DNA of 45,269 nucleotides from Archaeoglobi archaeon (GTDB taxonomy: Archaea; Halobacteriota; Archaeoglobi; Archaeoglobales; Archaeoglobaceae), in NCBI GenBank assembly GCA_029259415.1, contig JAPDIW010000017.1, positions 1 through 45,269 of the forward strand, read 5' to 3'. This document shows, one piece after another, positions 24,803 through 33,308 of this stretch; the first letter of the stretch is position 1, and every line of letters starts with the position of its first letter. The notes below the pieces were generated by a model, which saw nothing but the letters and a program-made list of their open reading frames with translations, was not told the DNA's origin and made no database searches. Position numbers and translations under genes: made by a program.

Positions 24803-25529
24803 TCAAACCACCTCCATATCTCAGACTCACCACCAAAGAGAGTAAAACGATAACTCCAAGAATTATTCTCTTCAACCTCTCCCCATCCGTCCTCAAAAGT
24901 ATTCTACTCCCTATTGCATATGCGATGAGGATGGAAGGAGCGAGAGCGAAAAAATCGGCCAGAATTTCGGAGTTAACATGGCCAAAGGCGAAAAACGCTG
25001 AGAGCGTGACGGTATCTATGACCACTAAATACGTAATCATAAAGCTCCTGATGTAGCTTGCCGCATAGCCCTGATTTGCAAGTGCGATTACGATTTGAGG
25101 GCCGTTGACGCCAGTTATAACTCCCATTGCTCCGCTGAGAAAACCCATGCTGAGGAAAAGTGGTTTGGTTCTTTTTACCTTTAAGTCCACACCAAAAAGC
25201 ATGACGGCAGCCATAATTCCCATCCCAATTCCTATCGCAAGTCCAATGATTTCCTGAGGTAAGAAGCCGAAGAAAAGAATTCCCACGGCTATCCCGGAGA
25301 AGGCTCCCAGATAGATTTCCTTCAGACTGAAGTTCATCCTCTCCTTGAAAAGAAAAATCAGGTTAACAAATGATTCAAGGAGGATTATGAGAACCACGGC
25401 CTCTTTGGGGGGCATCAAATTGGAGAAGATTGGAGAGAGCAGAATGGCGCTGCCAAAGCCTGTCACAACTCTGACTGTAAAAGCGGTTAAGGTGAGAAGG
25501 AACATTGCAGCAATTGTTGGCTCATTCAT
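24795..25529 (-). CDS. TauE/SafE-family membrane exporter
   Basis: A polytopic membrane protein of 244 residues with seven to eight helices and the internal repeat of the TauE/SafE (former DUF81) family, including 'GFGSAILLSPI' near the N-terminus and the matching 'GVITGVNGPQIVIAL' in the second half. Family members move sulfite, sulfonates, sulfoacetate or other organic anions. It overlaps the dehydrogenase gene upstream by four bases (ATGA), so it is translated with the operon and probably exports or imports an acid intermediate. Confidence 0.8.
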   Translation of the reverse strand: MNEPTIAAMFLLTLTAFTVRVVTGFGSAILLSPIFSNLMPPKEAVVLIILLESFVNLIFLFKERMNFSLKEIYLGAFSGIAVGILFFGFLPQEIIGLAIGIGMGIMAAVMLFGVDLKVKRTKPLFLSMGFLSGAMGVITGVNGPQIVIALANQGYAASYIRSFMITYLVVIDTVTLSAFFAFGHVNSEILADFFALAPSILIAYAIGSRILLRTDGERLKRIILGVIVLLSLVVSLRYGGGLIG

Positions 25530-26371
25530 TGCAGTCCCAGAAACTCCAGCAGTCTTCTTAGCTTCTCAACCCTCTCCTCATAGGCCTTAGGTCCGTATTC
25601 GTATATTCCCTTTCCTGCCTTCACTCCTACCTCTCCCCTCTCTATCTTCTCCTGCAGCCACTGAGGTGGCTTGAATTTCTCATCGCCAAACCTGTTGTAG
25701 AGGTAGAGGGAGGCGTAGTAGGCAACGTCAAGGCCGATGTAGTCGAGATTGCCAAGAGGGCCAAAGAGAGTGTAGAGAAGTCCAAGATGGTGCTTCCAAA
25801 CTCTGTCAATCTCCTCACCTCCTACACCTTCTTCAATCATTTTCGAGGCTTCGCTGAGAACGGCTGCGTTAAACCTGTTCACTAGGGACTGACTTCTGCA
25901 AACAACGACCTCCTTTCCAAGCCCTTTCAAAAAACTCTCCACAAAGGAGATTTCCTCGCTGTCCGTGTATTTCGAAATAACGATTTCGACGAGGGGCATC
26001 ACGTGTGGCGGGTTCATCCAGTGAACTCCCATAAACCTCGACGGATTCTCAAGTTTCTCCGCTATATCATCAACGCTTATAACAGACGTGTTGGAGCAGA
26101 GAGTAGCTTTGGTGAGCTTTTCAATCTCTCTTAGAACTTCAACTTTGGTGTTAAGGTCTTCAAAAACAGCTTCCATCACAATGTCACAGTCTCTGGCCTT
26201 TTCAAGGGAGGTCGTAAACTCCACTCTTCTCAAAAGCTCGTCTGGAATCTGCTCTCTTGCAGCCTCCAATGCCTTTTCGCTGACATCCTGCAGAGTAACT
26301 TCATGCTTCTCTGCAATGGCCATAGCAATCCCTCTTCCCATTAGCCCCGCTCCAACCACCATAACCTTCAT
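25526..26371 (-). CDS. 3-hydroxyacyl-CoA dehydrogenase
   Basis: Oxidises (S)-3-hydroxyacyl-CoA to 3-oxoacyl-CoA with NAD. The N-terminal Rossmann fold begins 'VVGAGLMGRGIA', the catalytic-His motif appears as 'GVHWMNPPHVMPLVE', and the C-terminal dimerisation domain contains 'PLGNLDYIGLDV' and 'GVKAGKGIYEY'. The 281-residue length matches single-domain members. Pairing with a CoA ligase suggests a beta-oxidation-like step on the operon's substrate. The last codons overlap the next gene's start. Confidence 0.9.
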   Translation of the reverse strand: MKVMVVGAGLMGRGIAMAIAEKHEVTLQDVSEKALEAAREQIPDELLRRVEFTTSLEKARDCDIVMEAVFEDLNTKVEVLREIEKLTKATLCSNTSVISVDDIAEKLENPSRFMGVHWMNPPHVMPLVEIVISKYTDSEEISFVESFLKGLGKEVVVCRSQSLVNRFNAAVLSEASKMIEEGVGGEEIDRVWKHHLGLLYTLFGPLGNLDYIGLDVAYYASLYLYNRFGDEKFKPPQWLQEKIERGEVGVKAGKGIYEYGPKAYEERVEKLRRLLEFLGLQ

Positions 26372-27294
26372 TCTTTCACCTCTGCAAGCGTTCTAAGGTG
26401 GTCTTCAACAATTTCCTCTGGATTTTTCCACCTTATCTCCCAGTCAAGCTCTTCAATTCTGCTGTATTTGTCAATAACTCCTGTTTTCTCCACCATTTCG
26501 GTCATGAGCGTCCATTGCTGAGCTATTTTTTTGCTTTCATCATCAATCCTGAATTTTGGTTTGAATTCAGGTATGAATTTCTTCACCGCTTTCATGATCT
26601 CCTTTATTGAGAGGACAACACCACCAGCGTTGAATATAGGTTGTGAAACGCTGTCTTTACTGTAAAGCTTGAAAACAAGCTCTGCAGCATCCTTCACGTA
26701 GAGAACCGGGAGCTTGGCTTCCTGGGGCAAAGATATAACGGACGAACCTTTGAAGAAGGCATCATCGATTAGAGATGAGAAAACAACACTTGCCCCCAAA
26801 CCTTTCCTCAGGGGACCTATGAGGATTGGCAATCTCACAGCTCTGAAGTCTATCCCGTAGTTGTATCTGTAGTATGTTCCGAGAATCTCGGAGCACGCTT
26901 TGGTTGCTCCGTAAAAGGTTGTTGGGTCTCTGTAGGAAAATTCGGTAAACGGATAACTTTTCGGGCCGTAAACGGAGTGACTGCTGGTGAAAACAACTTT
27001 TTTAACGTCAAAAATCCTGCACGCTTCGAGTACGTTTAGTGTTCCTTCAGCATTTGCTCTAAACGCATCCACGTGACTTTTTTCAGCCTTTATAGAAAGC
27101 TCTGCTGCGGTATGGATAATGCCATCAATATCGTGCTTCCTGAAAACCTCAGCAATATCTGACCATGCTGTAATACTACCAAACTCGAAAACACCTTCCT
27201 TACTCTCCTTTAAATCGAGAATTACCGGAGATTCGAAGTGTCGAGCTACAACCCTTCCCAGAAATCCTGCTCCTCCTGTGATCAGTACCGCCAT
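26368..27294 (-). CDS. NAD-dependent epimerase/dehydratase
   Basis: An extended short-chain dehydrogenase of 308 residues. The NAD motif Gly-Gly-Ala-Gly-Phe-Leu-Gly is at residues 7-13. The catalytic Ser-Ser and Tyr-Gly-Ala-Thr-Lys triad is visible in 'VVFTSSHSVYG' and 'FYGATKACSE'. It would often be labelled UDP-glucose 4-epimerase, but its place in a catabolic operon with no sugar genes argues for a different substrate, such as a hydroxyacid or lactone. It lies one base after the ThDP enzyme gene. Confidence 0.75.
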   Translation of the reverse strand: MAVLITGGAGFLGRVVARHFESPVILDLKESKEGVFEFGSITAWSDIAEVFRKHDIDGIIHTAAELSIKAEKSHVDAFRANAEGTLNVLEACRIFDVKKVVFTSSHSVYGPKSYPFTEFSYRDPTTFYGATKACSEILGTYYRYNYGIDFRAVRLPILIGPLRKGLGASVVFSSLIDDAFFKGSSVISLPQEAKLPVLYVKDAAELVFKLYSKDSVSQPIFNAGGVVLSIKEIMKAVKKFIPEFKPKFRIDDESKKIAQQWTLMTEMVEKTGVIDKYSRIEELDWEIRWKNPEEIVEDHLRTLAEVKE

Positions 27295-27295
27295 C

Positions 27296-28927
27296 CTACC
27301 CCTCCGAACCGGTAAGAAGGTAGGCGAGGGGCGATATTTCTTCGAGCTTTACCCTCACGTCCAGAACCGCAGGCAATCCAGAGTCAAAAGCCCTGTTCAC
27401 AGCACTCTTCACATCCTCTGCTTCCTCCACAATCTCCCCATACCCACCAAGGCTTTCGGCAAACTTGTCGTACCTTGCGTTCGGGTTGAGCATAACCCCA
27501 TACATTGCCCTTTCAGGTGATTTGGTCGAAAGAAGCCTCGTGTGATTAACAAGTCCCCATGCTGAATCATTTACCACGATAACAACGATCTGCAAGCCGT
27601 GCCTGACTGCCGTGTCTATCTCAGCGCCATTGAAGAGGAAGCTTCCGTCGCCTGTGACAACAAAAACTCTTTTTTCAGGTTCAGCCGCCTTTGCAGCTAT
27701 TCCCATCGGAATGCCAGCCCCAAGATGACCGAATGGCCCCTGGGAGCTTATAATCTTGCCTTTTTTGAGGTAAAGTAAACCCCATGCCGTAGTCTCCCCT
27801 CCGTCGAGAATGACAATGTCATCCCTTCTTAAGACTTCATTCAGTTCCTTCATGAGCCTCTGGGGCTTCATGGGCTTCTCTTCTCCCTTTGCTGCTTCAT
27901 CAAACATCCTGTCCACTCCCTCCATTATAGGTCTGGTCCAGTTCTCGAATCTCTTCTCACCCTTAAGCATTTCCAGAGCCTTGGAGAAGAAGAATCCTGC
28001 ATCACAGTTTATTGCAACATCAACATACCTGTTTTTGGCGAGCTCGTAAGCATCTACATCAACATGCACGGCTTTGCCTCTGAACTTCTGTCCAAAGCCT
28101 AAGAACTCGTCAAACCTCGTCCCAACGACAATAACCAAATCGCTTTGCATCACCGCAGGAGACGCTGAGGCTTGGCCAGCAAACAGGGGGTGGTCTGGAG
28201 CGATGCAGCAACTTCCCAACCCGCTCACGCAGACCGGAATTGAAAGCTTTTCAGCAAATGCTCTCATCAGATTTTCTGCCCTGCTCCAGTACACTCCAGC
28301 TCCAACCACTAAGAGGGGCTTTTCTGCGTTCTGCAGCATTCCAAGAACTCTGTGGATGTATTCATCCTCACATCCCACCCTGCCGGTGTATCTGTAGTTA
28401 CTCGGCTCTGCAAACTCAACCTCGCCCTCAAAGTCCGCATTCAAGACGTCCTTCGGGATTTCGAGAAGCACAGGTCCGCACCTCCCGGACAACGCTCTCC
28501 TGAAAGCCTCTTGGATGTATTCGTGTAGTCTGTGAGTGAAGGGTACGAGCCTTGACCACTTTGTATACTCTCTCACCCAGAGGTAGCCGTCAATCTCCTC
28601 GAAAGCCTCTCTATCGAGATTCTCGTACTTGCTGTGCCCTGCTATCGCTATTACAGGACTTGAGGCGTAGTAGGCCTGAGCTAAGGCGGGCATCAGATTT
28701 GCCAGTCCGGGACCGGTGGGGACAATGCAGAAACCCGGCCTTCTTGTAACTCTAGCGTAGCCGTCAGCGGCATTGCCTGCAGCCTGCTCGTGCCTTGTAA
28801 ACACTACTTTCACACCTTCGGCCTCCAAATACTCACAGACTGGCAGAATTTCCCCGCTTGGCAAAGTAAAGGCACAGTCTATTCTCTCTTTCAACAAAGC
28901 TTTTGCAACAGCTTCAGCACCGTTCAT
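27296..28927 (-). CDS. Thiamine-diphosphate enzyme (acetolactate synthase / benzoylformate decarboxylase-like)
   Basis: A 543-residue three-domain ThDP enzyme. The catalytic Glu lies in 'VFTRHEQAAGNAADGYAR' (N-terminal domain), the central domain has 'LLVVGAGVYWSRAE', and the ThDP/Mg motif is Gly-Asp-Gly-Ser ... Asn ('VVTGDGSFLFNGAEID' to 'VVNDSAWG'). It could be labelled the acetolactate synthase large subunit, but no regulatory small subunit is nearby and the neighbours are catabolic. A 2-oxoacid decarboxylase or a 2-hydroxyacyl-CoA lyase fits equally well. It sits 11 bases after the MFS gene. Confidence 0.8.
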   Translation of the reverse strand: MNGAEAVAKALLKERIDCAFTLPSGEILPVCEYLEAEGVKVVFTRHEQAAGNAADGYARVTRRPGFCIVPTGPGLANLMPALAQAYYASSPVIAIAGHSKYENLDREAFEEIDGYLWVREYTKWSRLVPFTHRLHEYIQEAFRRALSGRCGPVLLEIPKDVLNADFEGEVEFAEPSNYRYTGRVGCEDEYIHRVLGMLQNAEKPLLVVGAGVYWSRAENLMRAFAEKLSIPVCVSGLGSCCIAPDHPLFAGQASASPAVMQSDLVIVVGTRFDEFLGFGQKFRGKAVHVDVDAYELAKNRYVDVAINCDAGFFFSKALEMLKGEKRFENWTRPIMEGVDRMFDEAAKGEEKPMKPQRLMKELNEVLRRDDIVILDGGETTAWGLLYLKKGKIISSQGPFGHLGAGIPMGIAAKAAEPEKRVFVVTGDGSFLFNGAEIDTAVRHGLQIVVIVVNDSAWGLVNHTRLLSTKSPERAMYGVMLNPNARYDKFAESLGGYGEIVEEAEDVKSAVNRAFDSGLPAVLDVRVKLEEISPLAYLLTGSEG

Positions 28928-28938
28928 AACACCACCTG

Positions 28939-30141
28939 TTAGAATTCCTCCAGCTCTCTCCCCTTCGTTTCAGGAAGAAGCCACGGGAATATGCACATGA
29001 GAAGGAACGCGATACCCCCAAGCAACATTCCGTAAAGCAGGCTTGAGAAAGTCGCAACGTAGCCGACAATTAGCCCGCCCACAGACAGACCTCTTGCAAC
29101 GCTGAAGATTACGGATGTAGCTGTCGCCCTGACTTTTGTGGGGAACATCTCGCTGCTCCATACTCCAAAAAGGGCGTGTGAGCCAAAACCAACAGGTATG
29201 ATGAAGAGGGAAAGTAAGGCAAGACCGGGATTGTAGTTTATCAGCGTGAAGTAGGCGAGCATGAGACATCCGATAAGCCCAATTGATGCGGAAAAGGCGA
29301 AACTCGACCTTCTGCCGACATAATCGCTGATGAACCCGAAGAATGGCAGAACAACCATGGCGACGAGTGAAATCTGCAGAACAATCAAGCTTGCCTCTTC
29401 TGGGCGGTAGTTGAACTGCCTTATGATAAACGTTGGAGACCAGTCAACTATTGCGTGATAGGCAAATTCCGCAAGCCAGAACAGGAAGGTTGCAAGAGCG
29501 AGCATTTTTAAAAGATTCCTGTCTTTGGCTATCTCTTTAAGGCTAAGCGCTCTCTCTTCTTCAACATGCTTTTCCCATATTCTCGACTCCGGCAGGTATT
29601 TGGCGAAGAGTATCAGGAATGGGATGGGGTAGAGTGTAACGAAAAAGCATGCCCTCCAGCCGTAAATCGGGTAGATCAGGGAAACTGAAAGTGCAGAAAG
29701 GATGAAGCCGAAAACGAAGGTTGCGTGAATCAGCCCTCCAAACAGCCCCCTTCTTTTCGGGGAGTAGAACTCGCTCATGTAGGTGAATGCAAGCCCCCAG
29801 GTCACTCCCATTCCCGAAATGATTCTTAAAATTGCAAGTGCCCAGAAATTAGGGGCAAAAGCTGACAGTACGCTGAAAACCGCAACCCAGAGTATCGAAA
29901 GAATCAGAGCGTTTTTCCTTCCGAACCTGTCCCCCATCTCTCCGAAAAGCATCGCTCCAAATATGCAGAAGATGTACTGGGCGGAGAATATGAACCCAAC
30001 TTCGAGCGTTCCAACGTTGAAGTCATTCATTATAGGCTCAGCAAGGAAGTTTAGCAATGTAAGCCCCACAGCGTCATGAGACCAGCCAATAGCAGCTGCA
30101 AGAAGGACAATCAGTTTCTCGAACTTGGAGAATGTATCCAT
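28939..30141 (-). CDS. MFS transporter of the aromatic-acid/proton symporter type
   Basis: Twelve predicted membrane helices in 400 residues with the MFS loop motif 'GEMGDRFGRKNALI' between helices 2 and 3, and an Asp early in helix 1 ('SHDAVGL') as in aromatic acid symporters (PcaK-like). 'LPESRIWEKH' marks the central loop. It most probably imports the acid activated by the CoA ligase encoded next to it. The upstream palindromes at 30172-30201 suggest that it has its own promoter, serving this and the five downstream genes. Confidence 0.82.
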   Translation of the reverse strand: MDTFSKFEKLIVLLAAAIGWSHDAVGLTLLNFLAEPIMNDFNVGTLEVGFIFSAQYIFCIFGAMLFGEMGDRFGRKNALILSILWVAVFSVLSAFAPNFWALAILRIISGMGVTWGLAFTYMSEFYSPKRRGLFGGLIHATFVFGFILSALSVSLIYPIYGWRACFFVTLYPIPFLILFAKYLPESRIWEKHVEEERALSLKEIAKDRNLLKMLALATFLFWLAEFAYHAIVDWSPTFIIRQFNYRPEEASLIVLQISLVAMVVLPFFGFISDYVGRRSSFAFSASIGLIGCLMLAYFTLINYNPGLALLSLFIIPVGFGSHALFGVWSSEMFPTKVRATATSVIFSVARGLSVGGLIVGYVATFSSLLYGMLLGGIAFLLMCIFPWLLPETKGRELEEF

Positions 30142-30171
30142 GAAAAACTTAATGAATTAAAAAGCTAAAAA

Positions 30172-30201
30172 TTTTATGCAAATAAATATGCATAAAATGC
30201 A
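30172..30201. promoter_or_regulatory. Inverted repeat, candidate operator for the catabolic operon
   Basis: TTTTATGCA (30172-30180) and TGCATAAAA (30189-30197) form a perfect nine-base inverted repeat with an eight-base AT spacer. A second palindrome overlaps the right arm (TGCAT-AAA-ATGCA, 30189-30201). They lie 31 bases upstream of the MFS start and just after the ligase stop, where a repressor would block the internal promoter. It is AT-rich but too ordered to be a simple run. Confidence 0.5.
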
Positions 30202-30204
30202 CAT

Positions 30205-31515
30205 TTAGAGCTCTTTTCTGAGGTCGAGAACTCTCTTGGCTTTCCCCTTTGACCTTTCAATCGTCCCCTTCTCAACCAGTTCCACATTTGTCCTCAGCCC
30301 AAGCTCCTTTTGAAGCTCTCTCTGAACTTTTTGCTGTAGCCTCTGCAAGTCGAAAAGCTCACCTGTGAAAAGCTCGTCCCTGACCTCAACTCTGACGGTG
30401 ATTTCATCAAGACTGCCGTTTCTGGTAATCACAACTTGGAAGTGGTCTCCGACCTCAGGAATTTGCATCAGCACATGCTCTATTTGGCTCGGGAAGACGT
30501 TTATACCCCTTACGATTATCATGTCGTCGCTCCTTCCCAATATGCGGTGTATTTTCGGATGCGTTCTCCCGCAGGAGCACTCATCATCCATTATGAAAGT
30601 TATATCGCCCGTCCTGTATCTCAGCACTGGCAAAGCCTCTTTTGTCAGAGATGTGAGGACAAGCTCGCCCTTCTCTCCATCAGAAACAGGTTCTCCCGTC
30701 TTTGGATCGATAATTTCAACGAGATAGTGGTCTGCCCAGATGTGCAGCCCGTTCTGCTCCTCACACTCAAACGCCACTCCCGGGCCGTTCATCTCACTCA
30801 AGCCATAGCTGTCGTAGGCCTTTATGTTGAAGGCATCTTCAAGCCTTTTCCTCGTGTTATCGCTCCATGGTTCAGCACCGAAACATCCTATCCTCAGGCT
30901 CAGCTTATCATCTAAGCCAAGTTCTTCAGCAACCTCTTTGACGTGGAGTGCGTAGCTCGGAGTGGAGTGTATCGCTGTTGTCCCAAAATCGGCCATGCAT
31001 CTAACCTGCCTTTGCGTGTTTCCCACACCTGCGGGGATGACCATCGCTCCTATCCTTTCCGCCCCATCATGGATGCCCAGTCCACCGGTGAAAAAGGCGT
31101 AGTTTGCCATATTCTGGAAAACGTCCCGTTTTCTAACTCCAACCATGTAGAGGCATCTTGCGACAAGGTTGATCCAGTTTTCAAGGTCGTTGGCTGTGTA
31201 TCCTACAACCTTCGGCTTTCCAGTTGTTCCGCTTGAGGTGTGAAGCCTGACGATTTTCTCCTTTGGTACTGCAAACAGCCCGAAGGGGTAATTTTCGGCA
31301 AAGTCTTTTTTCGTGGTGAATGGCAGCTTTGCAACATCTTCAAGTCTTTTTATATCGTCAGGATGAACTCCCGCAGCCTTGAGCTTTTGCCTGTAATGAG
31401 CTACATTCTCGTACGCGTGCCTCACCACCCACCTCAACCTCTTAAGCTGAAGCTCTCTCAGCTCTTTCTTTGGCATTACTTCCTCCTTCTGCCAGTAAAG
31501 CTCGCTGTAGGCCAT
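30205..31515 (-). CDS. paaK: Phenylacetate--CoA ligase-like enzyme (PaaK family)
   Basis: Activates an aryl acid (phenylacetate or a relative) to its CoA ester with ATP. About 436 residues with PaaK-family marks: 'SSGTTGKPKVVGYT' nucleotide loop, Ser-Tyr-Gly-Leu-Ser-Glu adenylate motif, 'RYRTGD' and the Cys pair of 'DECSCGRTHPKIHRILGR', then 'DDMIIVRGINVFPSQIE'. ATG 31515 is preferred over ATG 31527 because GGTGAT is well spaced before it. It is the first gene of the catabolic operon and could equally serve the IorAB pathway for aromatic amino acids. Confidence 0.88.
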   Translation of the reverse strand: MAYSELYWQKEEVMPKKELRELQLKRLRWVVRHAYENVAHYRQKLKAAGVHPDDIKRLEDVAKLPFTTKKDFAENYPFGLFAVPKEKIVRLHTSSGTTGKPKVVGYTANDLENWINLVARCLYMVGVRKRDVFQNMANYAFFTGGLGIHDGAERIGAMVIPAGVGNTQRQVRCMADFGTTAIHSTPSYALHVKEVAEELGLDDKLSLRIGCFGAEPWSDNTRKRLEDAFNIKAYDSYGLSEMNGPGVAFECEEQNGLHIWADHYLVEIIDPKTGEPVSDGEKGELVLTSLTKEALPVLRYRTGDITFIMDDECSCGRTHPKIHRILGRSDDMIIVRGINVFPSQIEHVLMQIPEVGDHFQVVITRNGSLDEITVRVEVRDELFTGELFDLQRLQQKVQRELQKELGLRTNVELVEKGTIERSKGKAKRVLDLRKEL

Positions 31516-31517
31516 TC

Positions 31518-31532
31518 TTATCACCATGATAA
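31518..31532. promoter_or_regulatory. Palindrome at the start of the ligase gene
   Basis: TTATCA-ccA-TGATAA (six-base arms) overlaps the ribosome-binding site of the ligase gene, downstream of a TATA-like element (ATTTAAATA, about 31562-31573 on the minus strand). A protein bound here would block transcription or translation of the operon's first gene. It differs in sequence from the TGCATAAAA palindrome at 30172-30201. Confidence 0.35.
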
Positions 31533-31646
31533 AGTGTATCTTTCTGTCATGAAGGAGGCAGGATTTAAATACTTCACCATACTGTTTAATTCAATAAGAT
31601 TGAAGAGCAAAAGGCTTTAAAAGCCACGGCCTTTATTTATCCCTGA

Positions 31647-31720
31647 GGGGCCGTAGGGTAGCCTGGTGATCCTCTCGGCTTTGGGAGCCGGTGACCCGAG
31701 TTCAAATCTCGGCGGCCCCA
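31647..31720 (+). tRNA. tRNA-Pro (anticodon TGG)
   Basis: The acceptor stem GGGGCCG/CGGCCCC, D arm, anticodon stem TCGGC/GCCGG with loop TTTGGGA (anticodon TGG), and T arm CCGAG-TTCAAAT-CTCGG all fold. The discriminator is A and CCA is not encoded. A TATA-like element (CTTTAAAAG, about 31614-31622) lies about 29 bases upstream. No intron is present. Confidence 0.95.
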
Positions 31721-31762
31721 CTTTAAGATAAAATGCGGCAAGAGTGAAACGCTATAGAACCA

Positions 31763-32416
31763 TCAGAACCTAACCGTTACAGCAAACCCCTCCCCTACTC
31801 TTTCAATCTTCTCAATCCTGCACCTTCTAAAGAAGGAGTTGCCATCGCAGATTGTCGGAGAATTTTTACCTCCGATGAATAAGGAGCCATAGTATATTCT
31901 CATCTCGTCAACGAGGTTATCAGAGATGAGAGAAGAAATGAGCGTTCCTCCTCCCTCAACCATCAGCCTTCTGACACCCTTTTCGTAAAGGTGATCGAGC
32001 AGGGCGGAGAGGTCTACTCTATCCTCTCCGATAACCGCAACCTCTGCAAACTTCTTAACTTCACTTATCCTATCTTCTGGAGCAAGTTTGGACACGGCAA
32101 TCAGAGTTCTCACCTCCCCATTCAGAATTCTGGAGTTGAGCGGCACCCTGCACCTGCTGTCCACTACAACTCTCAGCGGGTTTGGCTCTCTACCTTCCTT
32201 AACCCTCTTCTCCCTCAGTGTCGCACTCTTCACCGTAAGCCTCGGATCGTCGGCAATAACCGTGCCTATCCCGACCATAATGGCGTCGCTCTCAGCTCTC
32301 AACCTGTCCACGATCTCCAAGTCCTCCTCACACGAGATCCTCAACTGCCTCCTGCTCTCATCACTTATTTTGCCGTCAAGACTGGCTGCAACGTTCACAA
32401 AAACATGAGGGCGCAT
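31763..32416 (-). CDS. arfC: 2,5-diamino-6-ribosylamino-pyrimidinone 5'-phosphate reductase
   Basis: Riboflavin and F420 flavin-core synthesis: the NADPH-dependent reduction of the ribosyl side chain of the diaminopyrimidinone. The 217-residue protein is the stand-alone archaeal reductase (homologous to the RibD C-terminal domain and to yeast Rib7). Marks are the N-terminal 'VNVAASLDGKIS', 'DAIMVGIGTVIADDPRLT' and 'RLMVEGGGTLISSL'. No deaminase domain is fused, as expected in archaea. It follows moaA by one base on the same strand. Confidence 0.9.
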   Translation of the reverse strand: MRPHVFVNVAASLDGKISDESRRQLRISCEEDLEIVDRLRAESDAIMVGIGTVIADDPRLTVKSATLREKRVKEGREPNPLRVVVDSRCRVPLNSRILNGEVRTLIAVSKLAPEDRISEVKKFAEVAVIGEDRVDLSALLDHLYEKGVRRLMVEGGGTLISSLISDNLVDEMRIYYGSLFIGGKNSPTICDGNSFFRRCRIEKIERVGEGFAVTVRF

Positions 32417-32417
32417 T

Positions 32418-33308
32418 TTATCCCTTAAAATAAGGCTCTCTTTTTCTTACTGTCTCTATTATCACCTTCTTCAACTCTTCTCCGTGCTTTCCATCAATCG
32501 CGACTGTGTAATCCCTCAGGAGACAAGGCTTGAGCTTACCGTCAGAAGTGACCCTCATTCTGTTGCAGTGCATGCAGAAGGCTGTGTTATCCATTGGCTT
32601 CACAAACTCAATAACACCTTTGGGGGTGAAGTACTGTATTCTGCGGTGCATCGCCCTGATTCTCCTTTGCGTGGAGATTTTCGCATATTCCTCCTCAATT
32701 GCCGAAATGTCGAAGAAGTACTTCTCGAATCCGGGGAATGGGACGAGCTCAATTACCTGAAGGATTGCCTTTGTCTGGCTGTCGTTGAAGGAATTCGTGA
32801 AGCTAAGAAGCTCCTCCACCTCGTTCTCATTAACTCCCTTCATAACGAGCATGTTCACCTTTACCGGAGTTAGCCCAACCTCGCACGCCTTCTCGATCCC
32901 TCTTATTACCTTCCGAATATCCCCAAACTTCGTTATCCACCTGTACTTCTCCGCGTTGAGTGTGTCAAGGCTGACGTTTACTCTGCTAAGTCCGCACTCC
33001 TTCAGCTCATCCGCATATTTTTCAAGGAGAATTCCGTTGGTCGTCATGGAGATTTCCTCGAAATCGGGAAGATTCTGGATTATGTCAAGAATGTCCTTTC
33101 TCAGCAGTGGCTCTCCACCTGTAATTTTCAGCTTTCTCACTCCAAGCTCGCGAAATGCTCTGGCAATCTCAATTATCCTATCCGCACTGATTTCCTTCCC
33201 GGGGTTTTTCTCACCCTCTTTATGGCAGTAGAAGCACTGGAGGTTGCATTTGTTCGTCACAGCGATCCTCAGGTTCGTTACAACTCTCCCGTACTCATCT
33301 TTGAGCAT
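32418..33308 (-). CDS. moaA: GTP 3',8-cyclase
   Basis: The first step of molybdopterin/tungstopterin synthesis, a radical SAM enzyme acting on GTP. The N-terminal cluster is Cys21-x3-Cys25-x2-Cys28, the SAM-binding 'ITGGEPLLR' follows, and the second [4Fe-4S] cluster uses Cys245, Cys248 and Cys262. Length (296) is normal for archaeal MoaA. The final Gly-Gly seen in bacterial enzymes reads Lys-Gly here. The start lies 31 bases inside the mobA reading frame, so the two are coupled. Confidence 0.95.
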   Translation of the reverse strand: MLKDEYGRVVTNLRIAVTNKCNLQCFYCHKEGEKNPGKEISADRIIEIARAFRELGVRKLKITGGEPLLRKDILDIIQNLPDFEEISMTTNGILLEKYADELKECGLSRVNVSLDTLNAEKYRWITKFGDIRKVIRGIEKACEVGLTPVKVNMLVMKGVNENEVEELLSFTNSFNDSQTKAILQVIELVPFPGFEKYFFDISAIEEEYAKISTQRRIRAMHRRIQYFTPKGVIEFVKPMDNTAFCMHCNRMRVTSDGKLKPCLLRDYTVAIDGKHGEELKKVIIETVRKREPYFKG

